Shown here in pieces: positions 11,408 through 23,420 of a stretch of 64,000 nt of DNA. The notes beneath the pieces were generated by a model, which did no database searches, was not told where the DNA came from, and saw only the letters and a program-made list of their open reading frames with translations. The translations under genes were made by a program, and so were the position numbers. This DNA comes from Solanum dulcamara. Lineage: Eukaryota; Streptophyta; Magnoliopsida; Solanales; Solanaceae. The stretch lies in assembly GCF_947179165.1 (NCBI RefSeq), contig NC_077239.1, positions 1 to 64,000 of the forward strand. The letters are read 5' to 3'. Position 1 is the stretch's first letter. Each line of letters begins with the position of its first letter.

Positions 11408-11600
11408 ACGACCTAGGGAATGAATCCAGTAGCCCCGGCGGCGCTTTAGAGGGGTTTAGGATCATTTTATTGGCGACCCAATAGGAATTAGGCAATTTTG
11501 CTAGTTTTTCGTGTGTGTTAGCCCATGGATTTTTTAGGTGCCGGGGGTCCGGGTCGAATTTTCTAAAATTATTTTGTAGTAGCATCCGTAATGACCTAGG
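11341..11600 (+). repeat. Adjacent single-monomer duplication
   Basis: Two neighbouring monomers share the unusual ATTATTTTGTAGTAGCATCC, preceded by CCCATGGATTTTTTAGG, at 11341-11400 and again one monomer later. This looks like a one-monomer unequal exchange after the 1277-bp duplication, because copy 1 has only one such monomer. Confidence 0.75.
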
Positions 11601-11639
11601 GAACGACCTCAGTAGCACCGACGGCGATTTAGAAGGGTT

Positions 11640-12020
11640 TAGAAGCATTTTATTGGCGACGCAATAAAAATTAGGCGATTTTGTCAGTTTTTTGTGTGTG
11701 TTAAACCACAGACTTTTTAGGTGCCGGGGTCTGGGCCTAAATTTCTTGGATTCTTTCATAGTAGCGTCCGTAAATACCTAGGTAATGACTCTAGTAGCCC
11801 TGACGACACTTTAGAAGGGTTTAGGAGCATTCTATTGGCGACGCAATAAGAATTAGGCAATTTTACCATTTTTTTGTGTGTGTTAGCCTACTAATTTTTT
11901 AGGTGTGGGGGTCCGGGTCGAATTTTCTTGGATTCTTCCATAGTAGCATCCGTAACGACCTGGGGAACGACTCTAGTAGCCCCAAAGGCGCTTTAGAGGG
12001 GTTTAGGAGCATTTTATTGG
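11640..12020 (+). repeat. ACAGACTTTTTAGG / GCATTCTATTGG monomer pair, copy 2 of 4
   Basis: Same pair of variants 1097 bp (six monomers) after copy 1. It continues into CAATAAATAGGAATCAGGC, which has a counterpart in CAATAAAATAGGAATCAGGC near 30780. Confidence 0.75.
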
Positions 12021-14399
12021 CAATAAATAGGAATCAGGCAATTTTGCCAGTTTTTCGTGTGTGTTAGCACACAGATTTCTTAGGTGCCGGGGGTACGGGT
12101 TGAATGTTCTTGGATTCTTCCATAGTTGCATCTATAACAACTTAGGGAACGATTCTAGTAGCCCCGACGGTGCTTTAGAAGGGTTTAGGAGCATTTTATT
12201 GGCGACGCAATAGAAGTTAGGCAATTTTACTAGTTTTTCGTATGTGTTAGCCCATAGATTTTTTAGGTGCCGGGGGTAAGGGTCGAATTTTCTTGGATTC
12301 TTCCATAGAAGCATCCATAACGACCTAGAAAATGACTACAATAGCCCCGACGACTCTTTAGAAGGGTATAGGAGCATTTTATTAGCGACGCAATCGGAAT
12401 TAGGTAATTTTGCAAGTTTTTCGTGTGTGTTAGCCCACAAATGTTTTAGGTGCCATGGGTCCAGGTTGAATTTTCTTGGATTCTTCCATTGTAGAATCCG
12501 TAACGACCTAGGGAACGACTCTAGTAGCCCCGGCGGCTCTTTGGAAGGGTTTAGGAGCATTTTATTTGCAATGCAATAGGAATTAGGCGATTTTGCCAGT
12601 TTTTTGTGTTTATTAGCCCACAGATTCTTTAGGTGCCGGGGGTCCAGGCTGAATTTTCTAAGATAATTTTGTAGTAGCATCCGTAACGATCTAGGGAATG
12701 ACTTCAGTAGCCCCAGCAGTGCTTTAGAAGGGTTTAGGAGCATTTTATTGGCGACACAATAGGAATTAGGCGATTTTGCCAGTTTTACGTGTCTGTTAGC
12801 CCATGGATTTTTTAGGTGCCGGGGGTCCGGGGCGCATTTTCTTGGATGCATCCATAGTAGCATCCGTAACTACCTAGGGAACGAATCTAGTAGACCCGAC
12901 GATGCTTTAGAGTGGTGTAGAAGCATTTTATTAGCGACGCAATAGAAATTAGGCAATTTTGCAAGTTTTTCGTGTGTGTTAGCCCACAAATTTTTTAGGT
13001 GCCATGAATCCGAGTTGAATTTTCTTGGATTCTTCCATTGTAGCATCCGTAACGACCTAGGGAACGACTCTAGTAGCCTCGACAGAGCTTTAGAGGGGTT
13101 TAGAAGCATTTTATTTGCAACGCAATAGAAATTAGGCGATTTTGCTAGTTTTTTGTATTTATTAGCCCATAGATTTTTTAGGTGTCGGGGTTCCGGGTCA
13201 AATTTTCTTGTATTCTTCAATAGTAGCATCCGTAACGACCTAGGGAATGACTCTAATAGCCCCGGCGGTGCTTTAGAAGGGTTTGGGAGCATTTTATTGA
13301 CGACGCAATAGGAATTAGGCGATTATGTTAGTTTTTCATGAGTGTTAGCCCACGGATTTTTTATGTGCCGGGGTCTGAGTCGATTTTTATTGTATTTTTC
13401 CATAGTAGCATCCGTAACTACCTAGGGAATTACTCTAGTAGCCCCGACGGTGCTTTAGAAGGGATTAGGAGCATTTTATTGGCGACACAATAAGAATTAG
13501 GAAATTTTACCAGTTTTTGGTGTGTGTTAGCCCACTGGTTTTTTAGGTGTGGGGGTTCGGGTCTAACTTTTGAGGATTCTTCCATAGTGGCATCCGTAAT
13601 GACCTGGGGAACGATTCTAGTAGCCCCATAGGTGCTTTAGAGGGGTTTAGGAGCATTTTATTGGCAAAGAAATAGGAATTAGGCAATTTTGCTAGTTTTT
13701 CGTGTGTATTAGCCCACGAATTTTTTAGTTACCAGGGTCCGGTCGAATTTTCTTAGATTCTTCCATAGTAGCGTCTGTAACGACCTAGGTAATGACTCTA
13801 GTAGCCTCGATGGCGCTTTAGAAGGGTTTAGGAGCATTTTATTAGCGACGCAATAAGAATTAGGCAATTCTACTAGTTTTTCATGTGTGTTAGCCCACTC
13901 ATTTTTTAAGTGTGGGGGTCCGGGTCGAACTTTCTTGGATTCTTCCTTAGTAGCATCCATAACGACCTAGGGAACGACTCTAGTAGCCCTGGAGGCGCTT
14001 TAGAGGGGTTTAGAAGCATTTTATTGGCAATGAAATAGAATTAGGCAATTTTGCCAGTTTTCGTTTGTTAGCGCACTCATTTTTTAGGTGCTGGGGGTCC
14101 TAGTCGAATTTTCTTGGATTATTCTAGAGTAGCGTCTGTAACGACCTAGAGAACAACTTTAGTAGCCCCGACAATGCTTTAGAAGGGTTTAGGAGCATTT
14201 TATTGGCGACGCAATAGGAATTTGGCAATTTTACAAGTTTTTCTTGTGTGTTAGCCCACAGATTTTTTGGGTGCCATAGGTCCGGGTGGAATTTTCTTAG
14301 ATTCTTCCATTGTAGCATCCGTAACGACCTAGGGAACAACTTTAGTAGCCCCGATGACGCTTTAGAGGGGTTTAGGAGAATTTTATCTGCGATGCAATA

Positions 14400-14620
14400 G
14401 GAATTAGGCAATTTTGCCAGTTTTTCATGTGTGTTAGCCTACTAATTTTTTAGGTGTAGAGGTCCTGGTCGAATTTTCTTGGATTCTTCCATAGTAGCGT
14501 CCGTAAAGACCCGGGGAACGACTCTAGTCACCTCGGAGGCACTTTAGAGGGGTTTAGGAGCATTTTATTGCAATGAAATAGGAATTAGGCAATTTTGCCA
14601 GTTTTCATGTGTGTTAGCCC
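14400..14620 (+). repeat. Isolated A-B monomer pair of HOR-1 type
   Basis: Carries GTTAGCCTACTAATTTTTTA with GAGGTCCTGGTCG and CTAGTCACCTCGG (monomer A), followed by TTTTATTGCAATGAAATAGG (monomer B). This is diverged from HOR-1 but in the same order. A-type monomers recur at about 15840, 16750 and 17120. Confidence 0.7.
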
Positions 14621-15649
14621 ACGGATTTTTTAGGTGCTAGGGCTACGGGTCGAATTTTCTTAGATTCTTCCATAGTAGAGTATGTAACGACCTAGGGAAC
14701 AACTTTAGTAGCCCCGACAGTGTTTTAGAAGGGTTTAGGAGCATTTTATTGGCGACGCAATAGGAATTTGGCAATTTTACTAGTTTTTCGTGTGTGTTAG
14801 CCCACAGATTTTTTAGGTGCCATGGGTCCGGGTTAAATTTTCGTGGATTCTTCCATTTTAGCATCCGTAACAACCTAGGGAATGACTTCACTAGCCCCTG
14901 CGGCGCTTTAGAGGGGTTTAGGAGGATTTTATTGGCGATACAATAGGAATTAGGCGATTTTGCCAGTTTTTCGTGTGTGTTAGCCCACAATTTTTTTAGG
15001 TGCCAGGGGTCCGGGTTGAATTTTCTTGGATTCTTCCATTGTAGCATCTGTAATGACCTAGGGAACAACTCTAGTAACCCGGCGACACTTTAGAGGGGTT
15101 TAGGAGCATTTTATTGGTAATGCAATAGGAATTAGGCGATTTTGCTAATTTTTCGTGTGTGTTAGCCTACAGATTTTTTAGGTGTCGGGGTTCCGGGTCA
15201 AATTTTCTTATATTCTTCCATAGTAGCGTCCGTAAAGACCTGGGGAATGACTTCAGTAGACCCGGCAGCGCTTTATAAGGGTTTGGGAGCATTTTATTGG
15301 CGACGCAATAGAAATTAGATGATTTTGCCAGTTTTTCGTGTGTGTTAGCCCACAGATTTTTTAGGTGCCGGGGTTCCTGGTTGAATTTTCTTGGATTCTT
15401 CCATAGTAGCATCTATAACAACCTAGGGAACAACTTCAGTAGCCCCGACAGTGCTTTAGAAGGGTTTAGGAGCATTTTATTGGCGACACAATAGGAATTT
15501 GGCAATTTTGCCAGTTTTTCGTGTGTGTTAGCCCACAGATTTTTTAGGTGCCATGTGTCCGGGTTGAATTTTCTTGGATTCTTCCATTTTAGCATCCGTA
15601 ACGACTTAGGGAACGACTTTAGTAGCCCTGGCGGCGCTTTAGAGGGGTT

Positions 15650-16970
15650 TAGGAGCATTTTATTTGCAACGCAATAGGAATTAGGCGATTTTGCCAGTTT
15701 TTCGTGTTTGTTAGCCTACAGATTTTTTAGGTGTCGTGGTTCTGGGTCGAATTTTCTTGGATTCTTCCATAGTAGCGTCCGTAACGACCTAGGGAATGAG
15801 TCCAGTAGCCCCAGCGATGCTTTAGAAGGGATTATGAGCATTTTATTAGCGACCCAATAAGAATTAGGTAATTTTACCAGTTTTTCATGTGTGTTAGCCT
15901 ACTAATTTTTTAGGTGTGGGGGTCCTGGTCGAATTTTCTTGGATTCTTCCATAGTATCGTCCGTAAATACCTGGGGAACGACTCTAGTCACCCCAGAGGC
16001 GCTTTAGAGGGGTTTAGGAGCATTTTATTGCAATGAAATAGGAATTAGGCAATTTTGCCAGTTTTTCGTGTGTGTTAGCCCACAGATTTTTTAGGTGTCG
16101 GGGGTTCAGGTTGAATTTTCTTGGATTCTTCCATAGTAGCGCCCATAACGACCTAGGGAATGACTTCAATAGCCTCGGCGACTCTTTAGAAGGGTTTAAG
16201 AGCATTTTATTGGCGACATAATAGGAATTAGGCAATTTTGCTAGTTTTTTATGTGTGTTAGCCACAGATTTTTAGGTACTGTGGGTAGGGTTGAATTTGC
16301 TTGAATTTTTCCATTGTAGCATCCGTAACGAACTAGGGAACGACTCCATTAGACCAGGCGGCACTTTAGAGGGGTTTAGATGTATTTTATTGGCTACGCA
16401 ATAGGAATTAGGCGATTTTGCCAGTTTTTCGTGTGTGTTAACCCACGGATTTTTTAGGTGCCGGGGGTCTGGGTTGAATTTTCTTGGATTCTTCCATTGT
16501 AGCATCCGTAACGACCTAGGGAACGACTCTAGTAGCCCCGACGGCGCTTTGGAGGGGTTTAGGAGCATTTTATTTGCAACGCAATAGGAATTAGGCGATT
16601 TTCCAGTTTTTCGTGTTTGTTAGCCCACATATTTTTTAGGTGCCATGGTTCCGGGTCGAATTTTCTTGGATTCTTCAATAGTAGCGTCCGTAACGACCTA
16701 GGGAATGACTCCAGTAACCCCAGCGATGCTTTAGAAGGGATTATGAGCATTTGATTGGCGACCCAATAAGAATTAGGTAATTTTACCAGTTTTTCATGTA
16801 TGTTAGCCTACTAATTTTTTAGGTGTAGGGGTCCTGGTCGAATTTTCTTGGATTCTTCCATAGTAGCGTCCGTAAAGACCTAGGGAACGACTCTAGTTGC
16901 CTCGGAGGTGCTTTAGAGGGGTTTAGGAGCATTTTATTGCAATGAAATAGGAATTAGGCAATTTTGCTAG
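15650..16970 (+). repeat. Diverged relic or founder of the HOR-1 five-monomer unit
   Basis: Seven or eight consecutive monomers follow the HOR-1 order E-A-B-C-D-E-A-B: TATTTGCAACGCAATAGG (15661), GACCCAATAAGAATTAGG (15850), TATTGCAATGAAATAGG (16026), GCCACAGATTTTTAGGTACT (16261), TTGGCTACGCAATAGG (16390), TATTTGCAACGC (16571), then A and B again. It shares the diagnostic GCGCCCATAACG and ACTCCATTAGACCAGGCGGC. It keeps the common bases GATTTTGCCAG (first E) and GGGAACGACTC where HOR-1 is derived. It is therefore a relative of HOR-1 lying 7 kb away, not a recent copy. Confidence 0.85.
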
Positions 16971-19900
16971 TTTTTCGTGTGTGTTAGCCCACAGATTTTT
17001 TAGGTGCCGGGGGTACAGATTGAATTTTCTTGGATACTTCCATAGTAGCATCTATAACGACCTAGGGAATGAATCCAGTAGCCCCGGCGGCTCTTTAGAA
17101 GGGATTATGAGCATTTTATTGGCGACCCAATAAGAATTAGGTAATTTTACCAGTTTTTCATGTGTGTTAGCCTACTAATTTTTTAGGTGTGGGGGTCCTG
17201 GTCGAATTTTCTTGGATTCTTCCATAGTAGCGTCCGTAACGACCTAGGTAACAACTTCAGTAGCCCCGGCGATGCTTTAGAGTGGTTTAGGTGAATTTTA
17301 TCTGCGATGCAATAGGAATTAGGCGATTTTGCCAGTTTTTCATGTGTGTTAGCCCACAGATTTTTTAGGTGCCAGGGGTCCGGGTCGAATTTTCTTGGAT
17401 TCCTCCATAGTAGTGTCTGTAACGACCTAGGGAACAACTTCAGTAGCCCCGACAATGCTTTAGAAGGGTTTAGGAGCATTTTATTGGCAATGAAATATAA
17501 TTAGGGGATTTTGCCAATTTTACATGTGTGTTAGCCCATAGATCTTTTTGGTACCAGGGTCCGGGTCAAATTTTCTTGGATTCTTCTATAGTAGCATCCG
17601 TAACGACCTAAGGAACGACTTCACTAGACCCGGCGGCGCTTTATAGGGGTTTAGGAGGATTTTATTAGTGATGCAATAGGAATTAGACGATTTTGCCAGT
17701 TTTTCGTGTGTGTTAGCCCCCAGATTTTTTAGGTGCCGGGGGTCTGGGTTGAATTTTCTTGGATTCTTCCATTGTAGCATTTATAATGACCTAGGGAACG
17801 ACTCTAGTAGCCCGGCGACACTTTAGAGGGGTTTAGGAGCATTTTATTGGTGATGCAATAGGAATTAGGCAATTTTGCCAGTTTTTCATTTGTGTTAGCC
17901 CACAAATTTTTTAGGTGTCGGGGTTCCGGGTCGAATCTTCTTGGATTCTTCCATAGTAGCGTCCGTAACGACCTGGGGAACGACTCCAATAGCCTCGGCG
18001 GCGATTTAGAAGGGATTGGGAGCATTTTATTGGCGACGCAATAGGAATTAGGCGATTTTACCAGTTTTTCATGTGTGTTAGCCCATAGATTTTTTAGGTG
18101 CCGGGGTTTTTGGTTGAATTTTCTTGGATTCTTCCATAGTAGCATCCGTAACGACCTAGGGAATGACTCTAGTAGCTCCGGCGGCACTTTAGAAAGGTTT
18201 TGGAGCATTTTATTGTAAACACAATAGGAATTAGGCGATTTTGCCAGTTTTTCGTGTGTGTTAAACCATAGAATTTTTAGGTGCCGGGAGTCCGGGTTGA
18301 ATTTAATAGATTCTTCCATTGTAGCATCCGTAACGACGTAGGGAACGACTTCTGTAGCCCCAGCGGTTATTTAGAAGGGTTTAGGAATATATTTTATAGG
18401 CGACGCAATAGGAATTAGGTGTTTTTGCAAGTTTTTCGTGTATGTTAGCCCACAGATTTTCTTGGTGTCGGGGGTTCGGGTCGAATTTACTTGGATTCTT
18501 CAATAGTAGCATCTGTAACAACCTAGGACACGACTTCAGTAGCCCCGACAGAGCTTTATAGGGGTTTAGAAGCATTTTATTGGCGACGCAATAGGAATTA
18601 GGCGATTTTGCTAGTTTTTCGTGTGTGTTAGCCCACTGATATTTTAGGTGCCTGGCTCCGGGTCAAATTTTATTGGATTTTTCCATAGTAGCGTCTGTAA
18701 AGACCTAGGGAATGACTCTAGTAGCCCCGACGGTGCTTTAGAAGGGTTTAGGAGCATTTTATTGACGACGCAATAAGAATTAGGCAAGTTTACCAGTTTT
18801 TGGTGTGTGTTAGCCCACTAATTTTTTAGGTGTCGGGGTTTCGGGTCGAATTTTCTTGGATTCTTCCATAGTAGCGTCCGTAATGACTGGACAACGACTC
18901 TAGTAAGACCGGCGGCGCTTTAGAAGGGATTGGGAGCATTTTATTGGCGACGCAATAGGAATTAGGCGATTTTGCCAGTTTTTCGTGTGTGTTAGCCCAC
19001 AGATTGTTTAGGTGCCGGGGTTCTTGGTTGAAATTTCTTGGATTCTTCCATAGTAGCATCCGTAACGACCTAGGGAATGACTCCAATAGCTCCGGTGGCA
19101 CTTTAGAAAGGTTTTGGAGCATTTTATTGTTAACGCAATAGGAATTAGGCGATTTTGCCAGTTTTTCGTGTGTGTTAACCCACAGAATTTTTAGATGCTG
19201 GGAGTCTGGGTTGAATTTCATGGATTATTCCATTGTAGCATCCGTAACGACCTAGGGAACGACTTCTGTAGCCCCAGCGGTTCTTTAGAAGGGTTTAGGA
19301 ATATTTTATAGGCGACGCAATAGGAATTAGGTGTTTTTGCAAGTTTTTCGTGTATGTTAGCCCACAGATTTTTTAGGTGTCGGGGGTTCGGGTCGAATTT
19401 ACTTGGATTCTTCTATAGTGGCATCCATAACGACCTAGGAAACAACCTCAGTAGCCCCTGTAGAGCTTTAAAAGGGTTTAGAAGAATTTTATTGGCGACG
19501 CAATAGGAATTAGGCGATTTTGCTAGTTTTTCGTGTGTGTTAGCCCACTGATATTTTAGGTGCCGGGCTCCGGGTCGAATTTTCTTGGATTCTTCTATAG
19601 TAGCATCCGTAAAGACCTAGGGAATGACTCTAGTAGCCTCGTCGGCGCTTTAGAAGGGTTTAGGAGCATTTTATTGGCGATGCCATAAGAATTAGGCAAT
19701 TTTACCAGTTTTTGGAATGTGTTAGCCCACTGTTTTTTTAGGTGTTGGGGTTCCGGGTTGAATTTTCTTGGATTCTTCCTTAGTAGCATCCGTAACGACC
19801 TGGGGAACGACTCTAGTAGCCCCGGCGGTGCTTTAGAAGGGATTGGGAGCATTTTATTGGCGATGCAATAGGAATTAGACGATTTTGCCAGTTTTTCATG

Positions 19901-22449
19901 TGTGTTAGCCCATAGAATTTTTAGGTGCCGGGTTTCTGGTTGAATTTTCTTGGATTCTTCCATAGTAGCATCCGTAACGACCTAGGGATTGACTCCAGTA
20001 GCTCTGGTGGCACTTTAGAAAGATTTTGGAGCATTTTATTGGCAACGCAATAGGAATTAGACGATTTTGCCAATTTTTCGTGTGTGTTAACCCACAGAAT
20101 TTTTAAGTGCCGGGAGTCCGGGTTGAATTTCATGTATTATTCCAATGTAGCATCCGTAACGACCTAGGGAACGACTTCTGTAGCCCCAGCGGTTCTTTAG
20201 AAGGGTTTAGGAACATTTTATAGGCGACGCAATAGGAATTAGATTTTTTTTTTCGAGTTTTCCGTGTATGTTAGCCCACAGATTTTTTAGGTGTCGGGGG
20301 TTCGGATCGAATTTTCTTGGATTCTTCCATAGTAGCGTCCGTAAAGACCTAGGGAATGACTCTAGTAGCCCCGACGGTGCTTTAGAAGGGTTTAGGAGCA
20401 TTTAATTGGAGACGCAATAGGAATTAGGCAATTTTGCCAGTTTTTTGTGTGTGTTAGCCCATAGAATATTTAGGTGTCGGGGTTTCGGGTCGAATTTTCT
20501 TGGACTCTTCCATAATAGCATCCGCAACGACCTGTAGAACGACTCCAGTAGACTCGTCGGTGCTTTAGAAGGGATTGGGAGCATTTTATTGACGACGCAA
20601 TAGGAATTAGGTGATTTTACCAGTTTTTTGTGTGTGTTAGCCCACAGATATTTTAGGTGCCGGGGTTCCTGGTTGAATTTTCTTGGATTCTTCCATTGTA
20701 GCATCCGTAACAACCTAGGGAATGACTCCAGTAGCTCCGACGGCACTTTCGAAAGGTTTTGGAGCATTTTATTGGCAACACAATAGTAATTAGGCGATTT
20801 TACCAGTTTTTTGTGTGTACCCACAGAATTTTTAGGTGCCGGGAGTCCGGGTTGAATTTAATGGATTATTCCATTGTAGAATCCGTAACGAACTAGGGAA
20901 CGACTTCTATAGCCCCGGCGGCGCTTTAGAAGGAATTGGGAGCATTTTTTAGGCGACGCAATAGGAATTAGGTATTTTTGCAAGTTTTTCGTGTATGTTA
21001 GCCCACAGATTTTTTAGGTGTCGGGGGTTCGGGTCGAATTTACTTGGATTCTTCCACTGTAGAATCCGTAACGACCTAGGAAACGCCTTCAGTAGCCTCG
21101 TCAGAGCTTTAAAAGGGTTTAGAAGCATTTTATTGGCGACGCAATAGGAATTAGGCGATTTTGCTAGTTTTTCATGTGTGTTAGCCCACTGATATTTTAG
21201 GTGCCGGGCTCAAGGTCAAATTTTCTTGGATTCTTCCATAGTAGCGTCCGTAAAGACCTAGGGAATGAATCTAGTAGCCCCGATAGCGCTTTAGAAGGGT
21301 TTAGGAGCATTTTATTAGCGACGCAATAGGAATTAGGCAATTTTGCTAGTTTTTCGTGTGTTAGCCCACTGATTTTTTAGGTGTCGGGGTTCCGGGTCAA
21401 TTTTTCTTAGATTCTTCCATAGTAGCATCCGTAACGACCTAGGGAACGACCTTAGTAGCTCCGGCGCCGCTTTCGAAGGGTTTAGGAGCATTTTATTGGC
21501 TATGCAATAGAAATTAAGCAATTTTGCCAGTTTTTCGTGTGTGTTAGCCCATAGATTTTTTAGGTGCCAGGGGTTCAGGGTTAATTTTCTTGGATTCTTC
21601 CATAGTAGCATCCGTAACGACCTAGGGAATGACTCTAGTAGCTCCGGCGGCACTTTAGAAAGGTTTTGGAGCATTTTATTGGCAACGCAATATGAATTAG
21701 GCGATTTTGCCAGTTTTTAGTGTGTGTTAACCCACATAATTTTTAGGTGCCGGGAGTCCAGGTTAAATTTCATGTATTCTTCCATTGTAGCATTCGTAAC
21801 TACCTAGGGAATGACTTTTGTAGCCCCAACGGTGCTTTAGAAGGGTTTAGGAACATTTTATAGACGACGCAATACGAACTAGGTGATTTTGTGAGTTTTC
21901 CGTGTATGTTAGTCCAAACATTTTTTGGGTGTCGGGGGTTTAGGTCAAATTTACTTGGATTTTTCCATAGTAGCATCCGTAACGACCTAGGAAATGACCT
22001 CGGTAACCCCGACAGAGCTTTACAAGGGTTTAGAAGCATTTTATTGGCGACACAATAGGAATTAGGTGATTTTGCTTGTTTTTCGTGTGTGTTAGCTCAC
22101 TGATATTTTAGGTGCCGGGCTCCGGGTCGAATTTTCTTGGATTCTTCTATATTTGCATCCGTAAAGACCTAGGGAATGAATCTAGTAGCCCCGACGGTGC
22201 TTTAGAAGGGTTTAGGAGCATTTTATTGGCGACGCAATAAGAATTAGGCAATTTTACCAGTTTTTGGTGTGTGTTAGCCCACTAATTTTTTAGGTATCGG
22301 GGTTCCGGGTTGAATTTTCTTGGATTCTTACATAGTAGCGTCCGTAACGACCTGTGGAACGACTCCAGTAACCCCGACGGCGATTTAGAAGGGATTGGGA
22401 GCATTTTATTGGCGATGCAATAGGAATTAGATGATTTTGCCAGTTTTTC

Positions 22450-23420
22450 GTGTGTGTGAGCCCATAGATTTTTTAGGTGCCGGGGTTCTTGGTTGAATTT
22501 TCTTGGATTCTTCCATAGAAGCATCCGTAACGACCTAGGGAATGACTCCAGTAGCTCCGGCGGTACTTTAGAAAGGTTTTGGAGCATTTTATTGGCAATG
22601 CAATAGGAATTAGGTGATTTTGCCAGTTTTTCGTGTGTGTTAACCCACAGATTTTTTAGGTGTCGGGGGTTCGGGTCGAATATCATGTATTCTTCCAGTT
22701 TAGCATCCGTAACAAACTAGGGAATGACTTCTGTAGCCCCGGTAGAGCTTTAAAAGGGTTTAGGAGCATTTTATAGGCGACGCAATAGGAATTAGGCGAT
22801 TTTCTGAGTTTTCCATGTATGTTAGCCCACAGATATTTTAGGTGTCGGGGGTTCGGGTGGAATTTTCTAGGATTCTTCCATAGTAGCATCCATAACGACC
22901 TAGGGAACGACTTCAGTAGCCCCAACGGCTCTTTAGAAGGGTTGAGGAGCATTTTATTAGCGACGCAATTGGAATTAGGCAATTTTACTAGTTTGTCGTA
23001 TGTGTTAGCCCACTGATTTTTTAGGTGTCGGGGTTCCGGGTCGAATTTTCTTGGATTCTTCCATAGTAGCGTCCGTAACAACCTGGGGAACGACTTCAGT
23101 AGCCCCAGCAGCACTTTAGAAGGGTTTAGGAACATTTCATTGGCGACACAATAGAAATTAGGCGATTTTGCCAGTTTTTTGTGGTGTGTTAGCCCAAAGA
23201 TTTTCCAGGTGTTGGGGGTCCTGGTTGAATTTTCTTGGATTATTCCATTGTAGCATCCGTAACGACCTAGGGAATGACTCCAGTAGCTTCGGCGGCACTT
23301 TAGAAAGGTTTTGGAGTATTTTATTGGCAACGCAATAGGAATTAGGCGATTTTGCCAGTTTTTCGTGTGTGTTAACCCACAGAATTTTTAGGTGCCGGGA
23401 CTACGGGTTGAATTTCATGT
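22450..23420 (+). repeat. ~970-bp duplication within HOR-2, copy 1
   Basis: Nearly the same sequence occurs 2909 bp (16 monomers) downstream. Shared rare variants include ATTTTCTAGGATTCTTCC, TTGAGGAGCATTTTATTAGC, ACTAGTTTGTCGTATGTG and AGATTTTCCAGGTGTT. It includes matching 65-codon open frames on the plus strand at 22819 and 25728. These are non-coding by-products of the repeat. Confidence 0.8.

Larger units (their letters stand above)
10300..12700 (+). repeat. Long-range segmental copy, partner at ~29600-31800
   Basis: Ordered rare variants are shared: GGGATCGACTTCTGTA, GTTAGCGACAGATTATTTAGG, the GACTTTTTAGG pair, CAATAGAAGTTAGGC and GAAGGGTATA with CCATGGGTCC. Offsets are about 19142 bp at the first GACTTTTTAGG marker and about 18760 bp from the second onward, a change of two monomers. 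Divergence is appreciable, so the event is older than the other large duplications here. Confidence 0.7.
8811..15650 (+). repeat. Diverged satellite domain between HOR-1 and its old copy
   Basis: About 37 monomers, clearly the same satellite but individually diverged, without a constant higher-order period. Local duplications are listed separately. The longest minus-strand open stretches here (196, 175, 141 and 140 codons) are in-phase runs of the 61-codon monomer, not genes. No foreign insert was seen. Confidence 0.85.

Noticed and set aside
20238..20256. Poly-T run in TTAGATTTTTTTTTTCGAG as a pol III terminator or insertion scar
   Set aside because: It sits at the normal place of the GATTTTGCCAG landmark and is most simply a slippage expansion within one monomer.
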